DNA of 12,704 nucleotides from Verrucomicrobiales bacterium. GTDB taxonomy: Bacteria; Verrucomicrobiota; Verrucomicrobiia; Limisphaerales; UBA1096. The position numbers were made by a program, and so were the translations under genes. The stretch lies in NCBI GenBank assembly GCA_011523195.1, contig WTHH01000459.1:1-12704 (forward strand), written 5' to 3'. The notes under the pieces were generated by a model. That model saw only the letters and a list, made by a program, of their open reading frames with translations, was not told where the DNA came from and searched no databases. How positions within the stretch are numbered: position 1 is the stretch's first letter; every line of letters starts with the position of its first letter. Positions 1-6,354 of the stretch are shown here, piece after piece.

Positions 1-1300
1 TACCGGTGTTGTGCAACTCGATCCAGTCGCCGACATCCCCCTCAGCATCCTTCAACCCATCGCGGTTGGCGGCGAGAAACTCGTTGATGACCACCTCGCC
101 AAATGCGTGGTCGGCCTTCACATCATAGTGCCAGCCCTCGGCAATCAGTTGGTTCGGCTCCGGTGCGATATCCGTCACGCCGTGGCCTTCCGCCCAGGCG
201 ATGGTCACCGTGCCGCTCTCCACAGGTTCAAACTCAATCTGCCACGGCCCGCTGGCCATACCGGCAATCGACAGCGGCGGCTTGCCATTGACGAGCAGGT
301 CGGCGACATCGAGACCACGAACCGGTTCACTGAAAAACAGGCGCACCCGGTCCAGCCCGCGAACCGTGCTGCCCGGTGGTGGCAGGATGGTGGTCAACGC
401 AGGCGGCATGTCATCGACAATCCGATACCGGTGGGTGGCCGCAGCGGCGGCGGCATCCATCGCGTTGGGTGGCCGCGCCACGTCCACGATGCCGTGGTTG
501 GGATTCCACGACAGAGTGGCCTCATGAAAATTGCCCGGCGCAAACGTGAACGTCCACAGGGTGCTCCCGCCACGGAGTTGCACCGCGGGATCGCCATTGA
601 GCCACAGGTCATCGGCATCCACCCCGGTGACCTCCTCGTCGAATCGAACGGTCACCTCCCGCAGAATGCCCACGTTGCCCGGGGGCGGATCAAACGAGGC
701 CACCTTGGGTGGCGACTTGTCCGGCTGAAACGTCCTCAGCTCGGCGTTCATCATGAAATCGCTGCTGGTCATCCCGACGTTAAAGCCCATGATCGCGATC
801 ACGTTTTTGCCCTTGGTCAGGAACGACCCCGGATCCTGAATGGCAAACGTCTCGAAGGTGCCGGACTCGTGGCCCACCGTGGCCACCGAATCGTAGTCCG
901 GATCGGCCGGACCACCCACGTTGAGAACCTCCTCCTCATTGATCCACACGGTAAAGCCGTCATCGTAGTCGATGACAAAGTCCATCTCGGAGATGTTGTC
1001 CGGGTTGGGCACCGTGAATGTCTTGCGGAAGAAAATCGTGGTGTATTTGTTCCGCATGTCGTTCAACGGAGTGCCGCCACTGCCATCGCCATAGCGGAAC
1101 GGCGACGGGCCATTCTCCCAGTCGCTGTCGTCGAACTCGGCCTCCGTCCACTCCAGGTCACCGCCAGAGGGATGGTCGTTGCCCTTGTAGTAATTCCAAT
1201 TGGCCCCGCGCTTGAAGATGGTTCCCGCGTGAGCCGAATGAACGAACCCTGCACCGACCACACAAGCCAGTGTGGCCAGCACAAACAGTTGTCTTTTCAT
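1..1300 (-). CDS. Exported LTD (lamin-tail) domain protein, partial (3' end outside window)
   Basis: An open frame of 433 codons runs leftward from the ATG at 1300-1298 to the window edge with no stop. The start MKRQLFVLATLACVVGAGF is a signal peptide, with probable cleavage after AHA at residue 25. Residues about 30-190 resemble the beta-sandwich domain that often begins verrucomicrobial LTD/CotH proteins (W35, FRYGDGSGG at 68-76, IDYDDGFTVWIN at 110-121). Two related Ig-like repeats follow, at about 194-290 (SPPKVASFDPPPG) and 296-395 (DMPPALTTILPPPG). The frame then enters an LTD at 400-433 (GEVVINEFLAANRDG, then GDWIELHNTG), where it is cut. The role is probably surface or extracellular; no enzyme activity can be assigned. 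It lies 13 bp after the FmdB-like gene on the same strand, so co-transcription is likely. It contains no copy of the TTGGCCAA repeat. A 443-codon antisense frame over the same DNA looks like a shadow. Confidence 0.85.
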   Translation of the reverse strand, partial: MKRQLFVLATLACVVGAGFVHSAHAGTIFKRGANWNYYKGNDHPSGGDLEWTEAEFDDSDWENGPSPFRYGDGSGGTPLNDMRNKYTTIFFRKTFTVPNPDNISEMDFVIDYDDGFTVWINEEEVLNVGGPADPDYDSVATVGHESGTFETFAIQDPGSFLTKGKNVIAIMGFNVGMTSSDFMMNAELRTFQPDKSPPKVASFDPPPGNVGILREVTVRFDEEVTGVDADDLWLNGDPAVQLRGGSTLWTFTFAPGNFHEATLSWNPNHGIVDVARPPNAMDAAAAAATHRYRIVDDMPPALTTILPPPGSTVRGLDRVRLFFSEPVRGLDVADLLVNGKPPLSIAGMASGPWQIEFEPVESGTVTIAWAEGHGVTDIAPEPNQLIAEGWHYDVKADHAFGEVVINEFLAANRDGLKDAEGDVGDWIELHNTG

Positions 1301-1313
1301 TTTAAACTGGGGG

Positions 1314-1514
1314 TTACCCCTTTTTGCGGTTCATCGCCATGACGCTGAGACCGCCAAAAATCGTGCCGGAGCCGCCCGTGATCACCCGTTGCACCGGCAG
1401 ACCGGTTTTCGGATCCTTCTTCAGCGGATCGTCGCTCATGCGTTGTTCCACCTCAAACCGGCGAACTTTTTGACCCTTCTTTTGCGGGATCGTTTCGTAC
1501 GTGTATACAGGCAT
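1314..1514 (-). CDS. Small FmdB-like protein lacking zinc-ribbon cysteines
   Basis: This is a 66-residue protein starting MPVYTYETIPQKK. I chose the ATG at 1514 because MPxYxYE is the invariant start of the FmdB/CxxC zinc-ribbon family; a TTG 30 nt upstream would only add unrelated residues. The layout matches the family: MPVYTYE, then RFEVEQRMSDDPL (compare FEVFQSIKADPL in the other FmdB protein of this window), then VQRVITGGSGTIFGG (compare VRRLIGTGAGIIFKG). The positions that hold C-x-x-C and the second cysteine pair are replaced by IPQKK and KDPKTGLP, and the protein has no cysteine at all, so a zinc ribbon cannot form. The family's function is poorly known; it is often labelled a putative regulatory protein. 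It lies 39 bp after the phosphatase gene and 13 bp before the LTD gene, probably in one transcript. No clear Shine-Dalgarno sequence is visible. Confidence 0.75.
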   Translation of the reverse strand: MPVYTYETIPQKKGQKVRRFEVEQRMSDDPLKKDPKTGLPVQRVITGGSGTIFGGLSVMAMNRKKG

Positions 1515-1553
1515 CGTTGTTAAACTCTTTTCAGCGCCCCGCAATCTAGCCCA

Positions 1554-2813
1554 TTACGAGTGCTGATCAATCACTTTTCCGTCGGCCTCATAAGCAACAT
1601 ATTCCGGCTTACCATCGCGGATCGTCACGCTGATTAGGTGCCGTTTGCTCTCTGCCTTGGCCAAGTACCACAGCTCGCCCGGCTTCGGCACTGCCCGCGT
1701 GTCCACTCCCCAGCAACCATCGCCGAGGTAGACGATCCCGCGCTTGCGGTCGATCTGGTTGTTCAGCAGTGGATGCGTTCGCTTGTAGGTGTGATGGTCG
1801 TTCTCAAACACAGCCGTCACCTGATATTTGTCAAACAACGGGCACCAGTGCTTGATAATCTTCTGCGCCAGCGGATCCTTCGAGGAATCATTCGAGTCGG
1901 CCGGAGGCTTGGCCGTACCGTAAGCTGGTTTGTGGTAGCAAGGGTAGATCAGTGGCACCTTGCTGGCCCGCTCCGAGAGTGCCTTGTCCAACCAAGCCTC
2001 TTGCTCACCCTCCACCCGCTCGGTGTGGTCCGAGTCCAGCACGATGAGGCTCAGGTAGTCGCCAATATCCATCGCGTAAAAGCTGCGCTTAGCCGGCAGC
2101 GGGAATAGGCTATAAAAATACTTCGCATCCTTTGGCACCTTGCCAGTACCGCCGGCCACCTCGTGGTTGCCAATGGCCACCACCATCGGGATCAGCCCCC
2201 CGTCCCTCCTGCGGATGCAATTCAACATCCACGACTCCAGCCAGTCATCCCACTTGCCCACCTCGTTGGAGTTACCGTTTGCGTAGGCAAGGTCGCCGCC
2301 GAGCAACGCAAACCACGGGTTCAACTCCGCTGCGCGTTTGTTCATCGCGTCAACCCTCTTCCGGTCATGCATCATGTCGCCGCCAGTGACGAACCGCAGG
2401 TGCTTGGGTAGCGTCTTTGGCATCGTCCGGAACCGGAAGTACTGCCCACCGCGGGTCGGCCCCTGCGAGCGGATAGTGAAGACATATTCCGTGTTCGGCT
2501 GCAGGCCCTGCAGTTCCACATGGTGTACGAATCGCTTTTTCTGGTCGGCAAACGTGTGGCGGCTGCCCCGGGCCAGCGTCCAACGACTGCCCCGGGGAGC
2601 GGCCAAGCGGCGGTACAACACGTAGTCGGGACTGTGCGAATCGGCATCCAGCCAGTTCACCATCATCGTTGTGGTTGGATCCCGCATCCAGGTCAGGTAC
2701 ACCAGCGGCCGCTTGGCCAAGCGCTTGGCCAAGGCCTTAAACGGCGCCAAGACCAGTACAGATAGCATCAGAAAGAACAGCCGACGCCCGAATTTTAACG
2801 GTTCAAGACTCAC
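1554..2813 (-). CDS. Exported purple-acid-phosphatase-like metallophosphoesterase
   Basis: Predicted 419 residues from a GTG start at 2813. This start gives a good signal peptide: MSLEPLKFGRR, then a hydrophobic core LFFLMLSVLVLAPF, then KALA. It also lies just downstream of a TTGACT promoter; an ATG at 2897 lies upstream of that promoter and an ATG at 2768 would lose the basic n-region. After export comes a fibronectin-III-like domain (VYLTWMRDPTTTMMVNW to TEYVFTIRSQG), as in purple acid phosphatases. The calcineurin-like domain carries five metal-site motifs in order: GGDMMHD, GGDLAYANG (GDxxY), AIGNHE, YPCYHKPAYG and ENDHHTYKRT (in place of GHxH). It probably hydrolyses phosphate esters outside the cytoplasm; the substrate is unknown. 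ALAKRLAKR at the signal-peptide junction is encoded by two tandem TTGGCCAA repeat units. It is the first gene of the leftward unit. Confidence 0.85.
   Translation of the reverse strand: MSLEPLKFGRRLFFLMLSVLVLAPFKALAKRLAKRPLVYLTWMRDPTTTMMVNWLDADSHSPDYVLYRRLAAPRGSRWTLARGSRHTFADQKKRFVHHVELQGLQPNTEYVFTIRSQGPTRGGQYFRFRTMPKTLPKHLRFVTGGDMMHDRKRVDAMNKRAAELNPWFALLGGDLAYANGNSNEVGKWDDWLESWMLNCIRRRDGGLIPMVVAIGNHEVAGGTGKVPKDAKYFYSLFPLPAKRSFYAMDIGDYLSLIVLDSDHTERVEGEQEAWLDKALSERASKVPLIYPCYHKPAYGTAKPPADSNDSSKDPLAQKIIKHWCPLFDKYQVTAVFENDHHTYKRTHPLLNNQIDRKRGIVYLGDGCWGVDTRAVPKPGELWYLAKAESKRHLISVTIRDGKPEYVAYEADGKVIDQHS
2712..2733. repeat. Tandem pair of TTGGCCAA units, 22-bp perfect palindrome
   Basis: Two cores, 12 bp apart, together make a perfect 22-bp palindrome inside the phosphatase gene. 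On the coding strand they read ALAKRLAKR exactly where the signal peptide ends. The same two-unit arrangement recurs at the right end of the window (12667-12688). Confidence 0.9.
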
Positions 2814-2836
2814 AACAGCAAAAAAATCAGGGACAA

Positions 2837-2864
2837 AAAATAAGACCGAGCGGCCGCGAGTCAA
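2837..2864 (-). promoter_or_regulatory. Promoter of the phosphatase unit (TTGACT-N16-TATTTT)
   Basis: On the minus strand, TTGACT (2864-2859) is followed by 16 nt and TATTTT (2842-2837). Transcription would begin near 2830, about 17 nt before the chosen GTG at 2813. This supports that start over the upstream ATG at 2897. The rplM promoter has the same -35 element and spacing. Confidence 0.5.
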
Positions 2865-2930
2865 TGCGAAGCTTTCCTCAGGTAGCCTAAAACCCAATAA
2901 TTAGGCCGGATTTTTTCTTCAAACAACGTG

Positions 2931-2958
2931 TTGACTCACTTTCGATTTTTGGTACTTT
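2931..2958 (+). promoter_or_regulatory. Promoter of rplM-rpsI (TTGACT-N16-TACTTT)
   Basis: TTGACT (2931-2936), a 16-nt AT-rich spacer and TACTTT (2953-2958) place a start site near 2965 and leave a leader of about 25 nt before the rplM ATG. It is divergent from the phosphatase promoter. The -10 match is weak, but position, spacing and the shared TTGACTC sequence favour it. Confidence 0.5.
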
Positions 2959-2989
2959 TCCCGCCCCCTTTGCTTCTGGGGGGTTCTGG

Positions 2990-3442
2990 ATGAAGACCTA
3001 TCTGCCAAAGATCGACAAGTTGAATCGTTCCGTGGATGAGCAGCCGCGCAAGTGGCACGTCATCGACGCGGAAGGTGCCGTGCTCGGCAAGGTGGCCACC
3101 ACGGCTGCCAATATTTTGCGCGGCAAAAACAAGCCGACATTCACGCCACACCTCGACACCGGCGACTTCGTCGTCGTGATCAATGCCGACAAAGTTGTGC
3201 TCACTGGCAACAAGGAAACGGACAAGGTGATGTCCACCTTCTCCGGTTGGCGCGGTGGCCAAAAGCGCTTCACCCCGGCTGACGTCCGGGCCAAGCACCC
3301 CGAGCGCCTCGTGGAGCGTGCCGTCAAGGGCATGATTCCCCACAACCGCCTCGGTCGCCAGATTTTCAAGAAACTCAAGGTCTACGCCGGCGCAGATCAT
3401 CCGCACGGTGCGCAGGCACCCGTCGCCTGCGAGGTCGCATAA
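2990..3442 (+). CDS. rplM: 50S ribosomal protein L13
   Basis: The product is 150 residues, close to the usual length of bacterial L13. It starts MKTYLPK and contains the conserved core WHVIDAEGAVLGKVAT (residues about 22-37), ILRGKNKPTFTPHLDTGDFVVVIN, and the L13 signature region near VERAVKGMIPHNRLGRQ, followed by LKVYAGADHPHGAQ. It is an early-assembling protein of the large subunit that binds 23S rRNA. The ATG at 2990 gives the normal L13 N-terminus. It is the first gene of a two-gene unit, 14 bp before rpsI, the near-universal arrangement in bacteria. No repeat copy is present in it. Confidence 0.97.
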   Translation: MKTYLPKIDKLNRSVDEQPRKWHVIDAEGAVLGKVATTAANILRGKNKPTFTPHLDTGDFVVVINADKVVLTGNKETDKVMSTFSGWRGGQKRFTPADVRAKHPERLVERAVKGMIPHNRLGRQIFKKLKVYAGADHPHGAQAPVACEVA

Positions 3443-3456
3443 CCCAATTTCATTCG

Positions 3457-3852
3457 ATGGCTCAAACCGAGGAATTTTTAGGAACAGGACGCCGCAAACG
3501 GGCCGTGGCCCGGGTGCGCCTCGCTGATGGATCCGGCAAGGTCACGGTCAACGGCCGGGATGTTGAGGAGTATTTCACTGTTGAAAACCAACGCTCCCTA
3601 GCCGTTGAACCGCTCGAGACGGTTGAACTGAACGAGAAGACAGACGTCCGCGTAAACGTGTCGGGCGGCGGCATCGCCGGTCAGGCCGGCGCGGTTCGCC
3701 TCGGCATCGCACGTGCACTGGAAAAACAGAACAGCGAATTGCGCCAACCGCTCAAGGAAGCTGGTCACCTCTCCCGTGACCCGCGCAAGAAGGAGCGAAA
3801 GAAGCCCGGCCAACCGGGTGCGCGGAAGAAGTTCCAATTCAGCAAACGCTAA
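3457..3852 (+). CDS. rpsI: 30S ribosomal protein S9
   Basis: The product is 131 residues, typical for S9. It contains FLGTGRRKRAVARVRL at the N-terminus, YFTVENQRS, the central signature VNVSGGGIAGQAGAVRLGIARAL (residues about 67-89), DPRKKERKKPGQPGARKKFQFSKR at the end, and the C-terminal SKR tail that reaches the P-site tRNA in the small subunit. The ATG at 3457 fits the usual N-terminal length. No Shine-Dalgarno sequence is seen, so translational coupling to rplM 14 bp upstream is plausible. A strong intrinsic terminator follows 17 nt after the stop, separating this pair from the arginine operon. Confidence 0.97.
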   Translation: MAQTEEFLGTGRRKRAVARVRLADGSGKVTVNGRDVEEYFTVENQRSLAVEPLETVELNEKTDVRVNVSGGGIAGQAGAVRLGIARALEKQNSELRQPLKEAGHLSRDPRKKERKKPGQPGARKKFQFSKR

Positions 3853-3868
3853 TTTGCGACACTTTCCG

Positions 3869-3907
3869 AGCCCCGCTGGTTGGATACTGGCGGGGCTTTT
3901 GCTTTTT
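3869..3907 (+). terminator. Intrinsic terminator of rplM-rpsI
   Basis: An 8-bp GC-rich perfect stem (AGCCCCGC / GCGGGGCT, 3869-3876 and 3890-3897) encloses a 13-nt loop and runs into a T-rich tail (3897-3907, TTTT then GC then TTTTT). It sits directly after the rpsI stop, in the expected place. Confidence 0.85.
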
Positions 3908-3926
3908 AGGGGAACCCATTTAAACT
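3899..3926 (+). promoter_or_regulatory. Possible promoter of the arginine operon (TTGCTT-N16-TAAACT)
   Basis: TTGCTT (3899-3904), a 16-nt spacer and TAAACT (3921-3926) form a weak promoter match overlapping the terminator's T tail. It would start transcription near 3933, inside the palindrome at 3928-3943 and about 30 nt before the argC ATG. A promoter is needed somewhere in the 66-nt space after the terminator; this is the best match I see. Confidence 0.3.
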
Positions 3927-3927
3927 C

Positions 3928-3943
3928 GCGCTTGGCCAAGCGC
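3928..3943. repeat. Intergenic TTGGCCAA palindrome upstream of argC (16 bp)
   Basis: GCGCTTGGCCAAGCGC is a perfect 16-bp palindrome and the only intergenic member of the family in the window. It overlaps the predicted start of argC transcription, so it could act as an operator, but the same sequence is common inside genes and may have no role here. Confidence 0.8.
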
Positions 3944-3954
3944 ATCACTTGAAT

Positions 3955-3960
3955 AAAAGG
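3955..3960 (+). promoter_or_regulatory. Ribosome binding site of argC
   Basis: AAAAGG followed by AAC and then ATG at 3964. This purine-rich site decides the ATG at 3964 over a TTG at 3949, which would place the AAAAGG inside the gene. Confidence 0.6.
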
Positions 3961-3963
3961 AAC

Positions 3964-5028
3964 ATGGCAGAGATCAAAATCAACGTGGCAATCGTCGGGG
4001 CCTCCGGTTATTCCGGGGAGGAACTGGTGCGGCTGCTGCTCGTGCATCCGCACGTCAACCTGTCCGTGCTGACCTCTCGCCAATACGCCGGTCAGCCGAT
4101 GACCTCCGTTTTTCCGCGCTTCGCTGGTTACGCCGGGGCAAGTGACCTGACGTTTTCCGAGCCGTCGATCGACCTGCTCGTCGAAAAGGCCGAGGCGGTG
4201 TTTCTCGCCCTGCCCCACGGCGTCGCGGCCGAATTCGCCGTGCCGCTGGCCGAGCGCGGCGTAACGGTGATCGATCTCAGCGCCGATTTCCGATTGAACG
4301 ATGCCGGGGTCTATCAAGAATTCTACGGGGCCGAACACCCCTCGCCAGAGTGGCTGGCCAAGGCGGTTTACGGCCTGCCAGAGGTGCGTCGCAATGCCAT
4401 CGCAGACGCCACACTCATCGCTTCACCCGGCTGTTACCCGACCAGCATTCTGCTCCCGCTCATCCCGTTGCTGGAAGCAGGGCTGATCGATCCCAGGCAG
4501 ATCATCGCCGACTCGCTCAGCGGCGTCAGCGGTGCGGGCCGCAACGCCTCCCTGCCCTTCCTGTACGTCGAGTGCAACGAGAGCCTGCGGCCGTACGGCG
4601 TGCCCAAGCACCGGCACCTCTCGGAGATCGAACAGGAACTAGGCTTGGCCAACGACTCGCCGGTGACCGTGCAGTTTACCCCGCACCTCGTCCCGGTGAA
4701 TCGCGGCATCCTCACCACGCTTTACCTCGCGCCCGCGCTTGGCAAAGCGGACGATTTCGATCAATGGACAACCGCCGTCGCCGACTGTTTGGCCAAGCGC
4801 TATGCCGACGAGCCATTCGTCCGTATCACTGGCAGCGAACGGTTGCCCGACACGAAAAATGTCACCGGAACAAACTTGATAGAAATCGGCTGGGCCGCCG
4901 ATCCGCGAACCCAGCGTCTGCGGGTTTTCAGTGCCGAGGACAACCTCGTGAAAGGAGCAAGTGGCCAAGCGGTGCAGTCGTTCAACATCCGGTTTGGCTT
5001 CGCCGAAACCGCCGGCCTGCCGATCTGA
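3964..5028 (+). CDS. argC: N-acetyl-gamma-glutamyl-phosphate reductase
   Basis: The product is 354 residues, usual for type 1 ArgC. It reduces N-acetylglutamyl phosphate to the semialdehyde with NADPH, the third step of arginine synthesis, in the cytoplasm. The N-terminal Rossmann motif is GASGYSGEELVRLL (residues 12-25). The catalytic cysteine is C157 in ASPGCYPTSI. The substrate-binding region reads LSGVSGAGRNAS, then GVPKHRHLSEIEQEL, with FTPHLVPVNRGILTT further on. The AAAAGGAAC before the ATG at 3964 decides this start. It is first in the operon argC-J-B-D-F, 3 nt before argJ. Repeat copies fall at LGLAND (4645) and CLAKRYAD (4789), both in exposed-looking or variable segments. Confidence 0.96.
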   Translation: MAEIKINVAIVGASGYSGEELVRLLLVHPHVNLSVLTSRQYAGQPMTSVFPRFAGYAGASDLTFSEPSIDLLVEKAEAVFLALPHGVAAEFAVPLAERGVTVIDLSADFRLNDAGVYQEFYGAEHPSPEWLAKAVYGLPEVRRNAIADATLIASPGCYPTSILLPLIPLLEAGLIDPRQIIADSLSGVSGAGRNASLPFLYVECNESLRPYGVPKHRHLSEIEQELGLANDSPVTVQFTPHLVPVNRGILTTLYLAPALGKADDFDQWTTAVADCLAKRYADEPFVRITGSERLPDTKNVTGTNLIEIGWAADPRTQRLRVFSAEDNLVKGASGQAVQSFNIRFGFAETAGLPI

Positions 5029-5031
5029 GCC

Positions 5032-6354
5032 ATGGCCAAGTTCAAACCAATCAAGGGATCGGTCACCGCACCGCTTGGCTACCGGGCTGCCGCCTGTTTT
5101 TGTGACGTCAAGACGCTCGGCACCGGCAAGGGCAGCAACAAGGGGCAAAAGAATGACCTCGCGTTGATTGTCTCGGACACTCCGGCCAAGGCCGCAGGAA
5201 TGTTTACCACCAATCAGATTTGCGCCGCACCGGTAAAGGTTTGCGTCGAGCATTTGAAAAACAACACCGCTCAGGCGGTGGTGGTCAACTCCGGCAACGC
5301 CAACGCCTGCACCGGCCCGCAGGGCATGGCCGACGCCCGCGAGATGGCCGCCCTGACCGGCCAAGCGCTTGGCCTGAACTCCACAAACATCCTCGTCGGA
5401 TCAACCGGCCGCATCGGGATTCAACTGCCGATGGCAAACGTCCGCAGCGGCATCACCGAGGTGGCTACAAAGCTAAAACCCACCCGTGCCGCCGCCACGC
5501 TCGCTGCGGAGGCGATCATGACCAGCGACACCCGGCCGAAAGAGGTCGCAGTGGAATTCAAACTTGGCGGTAAAACCGTCCGGCTCGGCGGCATCGCCAA
5601 GGGCGCCGGCATGATCCAGCCCGGCATGAGCCCGACCGGTGCGCGTCCCGCCTCCGCACCGCAGGGTCTGCACGCCACCATGCTCGCCTACCTGACCACC
5701 GACGCAAACATCGCCGCCGGTGTTCTCAAAAAATGCCTGCGCGAATCGGTCGCCCAAAGTTTCAACTGCATCACCGTCGACGGCGACATGAGCACCAACG
5801 ACACCGTGCTGCTGTTGGCCAACGGCCTCGCTGGCAACGGCAAGTTGAGCGCGGCGGATTTGAAAACGTTTCAGGCGGCGCTAAACCACGTCTGCCTCGA
5901 GTTGGCCAAGATGATCGTGCGCGACGGCGAAGGCATCACGCGGGTGGTGACCGTGCGCGTCACCGGGGCCAAGTCTAACGCCGACGCCGATGCCGCCGCG
6001 AGGGCGGTCGGCAACAGCGCACTTGTCAAGACGAGTTGGTGCGGCGGCGACCCAAACTGGGGCCGGATCATCGATGCGCTGGGCTACTCCCCCGCGACCG
6101 CGGTCGAGGAAAAAGTCGACATCGCCTACAGCTCCATCGGCTCGCAGAAGAAAGTTTTTTCACTAAAAAAAGGACGGCCCACTCGCACGTCATTCGAGAC
6201 ACTTTGCAAGGCGGTCGAGCCAAGTGAATTTGACCTGCACATCAACCTAAACCTCGGCCAGGGCGAAGCCTTCCTGTACGCCGCCGACCTCACCGAGGAA
6301 TACGTCGACTTCAACAAAGGGGACATCACCGACCCCACATCGCTGGGAGGATAA
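5032..6354 (+). CDS. argJ: Bifunctional ornithine acetyltransferase / N-acetylglutamate synthase
   Basis: The product is 440 residues, slightly long for ArgJ. It moves the acetyl group from N-acetylornithine to glutamate, which recycles acetyl; many members also use acetyl-CoA. Conserved parts are VVNSGNANACTG (residues 84-95), STGRIG (124-129), KGAGMIQPGM (190-199), the self-cleavage site ATMLAYLTTDA with predicted cut A215|T216, and SWCGGDPNWGRI (about 336-347). The precursor should split into alpha and beta chains, with T216 as nucleophile. Oddly, about 15 residues (SPTGARPASAPQGLH, 200-214) sit between GM and ATML, which are normally adjacent in the ArgJ sequences I recall. No separate argA is in the window. 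The gene begins 3 nt after argC and ends directly against argB. Confidence 0.95.
   Translation: MAKFKPIKGSVTAPLGYRAAACFCDVKTLGTGKGSNKGQKNDLALIVSDTPAKAAGMFTTNQICAAPVKVCVEHLKNNTAQAVVVNSGNANACTGPQGMADAREMAALTGQALGLNSTNILVGSTGRIGIQLPMANVRSGITEVATKLKPTRAAATLAAEAIMTSDTRPKEVAVEFKLGGKTVRLGGIAKGAGMIQPGMSPTGARPASAPQGLHATMLAYLTTDANIAAGVLKKCLRESVAQSFNCITVDGDMSTNDTVLLLANGLAGNGKLSAADLKTFQAALNHVCLELAKMIVRDGEGITRVVTVRVTGAKSNADADAAARAVGNSALVKTSWCGGDPNWGRIIDALGYSPATAVEEKVDIAYSSIGSQKKVFSLKKGRPTRTSFETLCKAVEPSEFDLHINLNLGQGEAFLYAADLTEEYVDFNKGDITDPTSLGG
5359..5374. repeat. Half-unit pair related to the TTGGCCAA family
   Basis: GGCCAAGCGCTTGGCC is a 16-bp perfect palindrome. It equals the middle of the two-unit arrangement seen at 2712 and 12667, with the outer halves decayed. 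In argJ it reads TGQALGL. Confidence 0.7.
6345..6350 (+). promoter_or_regulatory. Ribosome binding site of argB, inside the end of argJ
   Basis: GGGAGG lies 4 nt before the argB ATG at 6355 and encodes the final glycines of ArgJ. It is one of the few clear Shine-Dalgarno sequences in the window. Confidence 0.7.

Noticed and set aside
1310..1325. GGGG-TTA-CCCC followed by TTTTT, terminator-like on the plus strand
   Set aside because: No plus-strand gene ends here, the stem is only 4 bp, and the TTA is the stop codon of the minus-strand FmdB-like gene.
11..1342. Long plus-strand open frame (443 codons) opposite the LTD gene
   Set aside because: Its protein is rich in Arg, His and Gly with no recognisable domain, while the minus strand encodes a clear signal peptide, Ig-like repeats and an LTD start. 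It is an antisense shadow of a GC-rich gene.
6155..6171. T6 and A7 runs in argJ as a slippage or frameshift site
   Set aside because: The argJ frame continues intact through both runs to a normal C-terminus, and the alternative frames lead to nothing recognisable.
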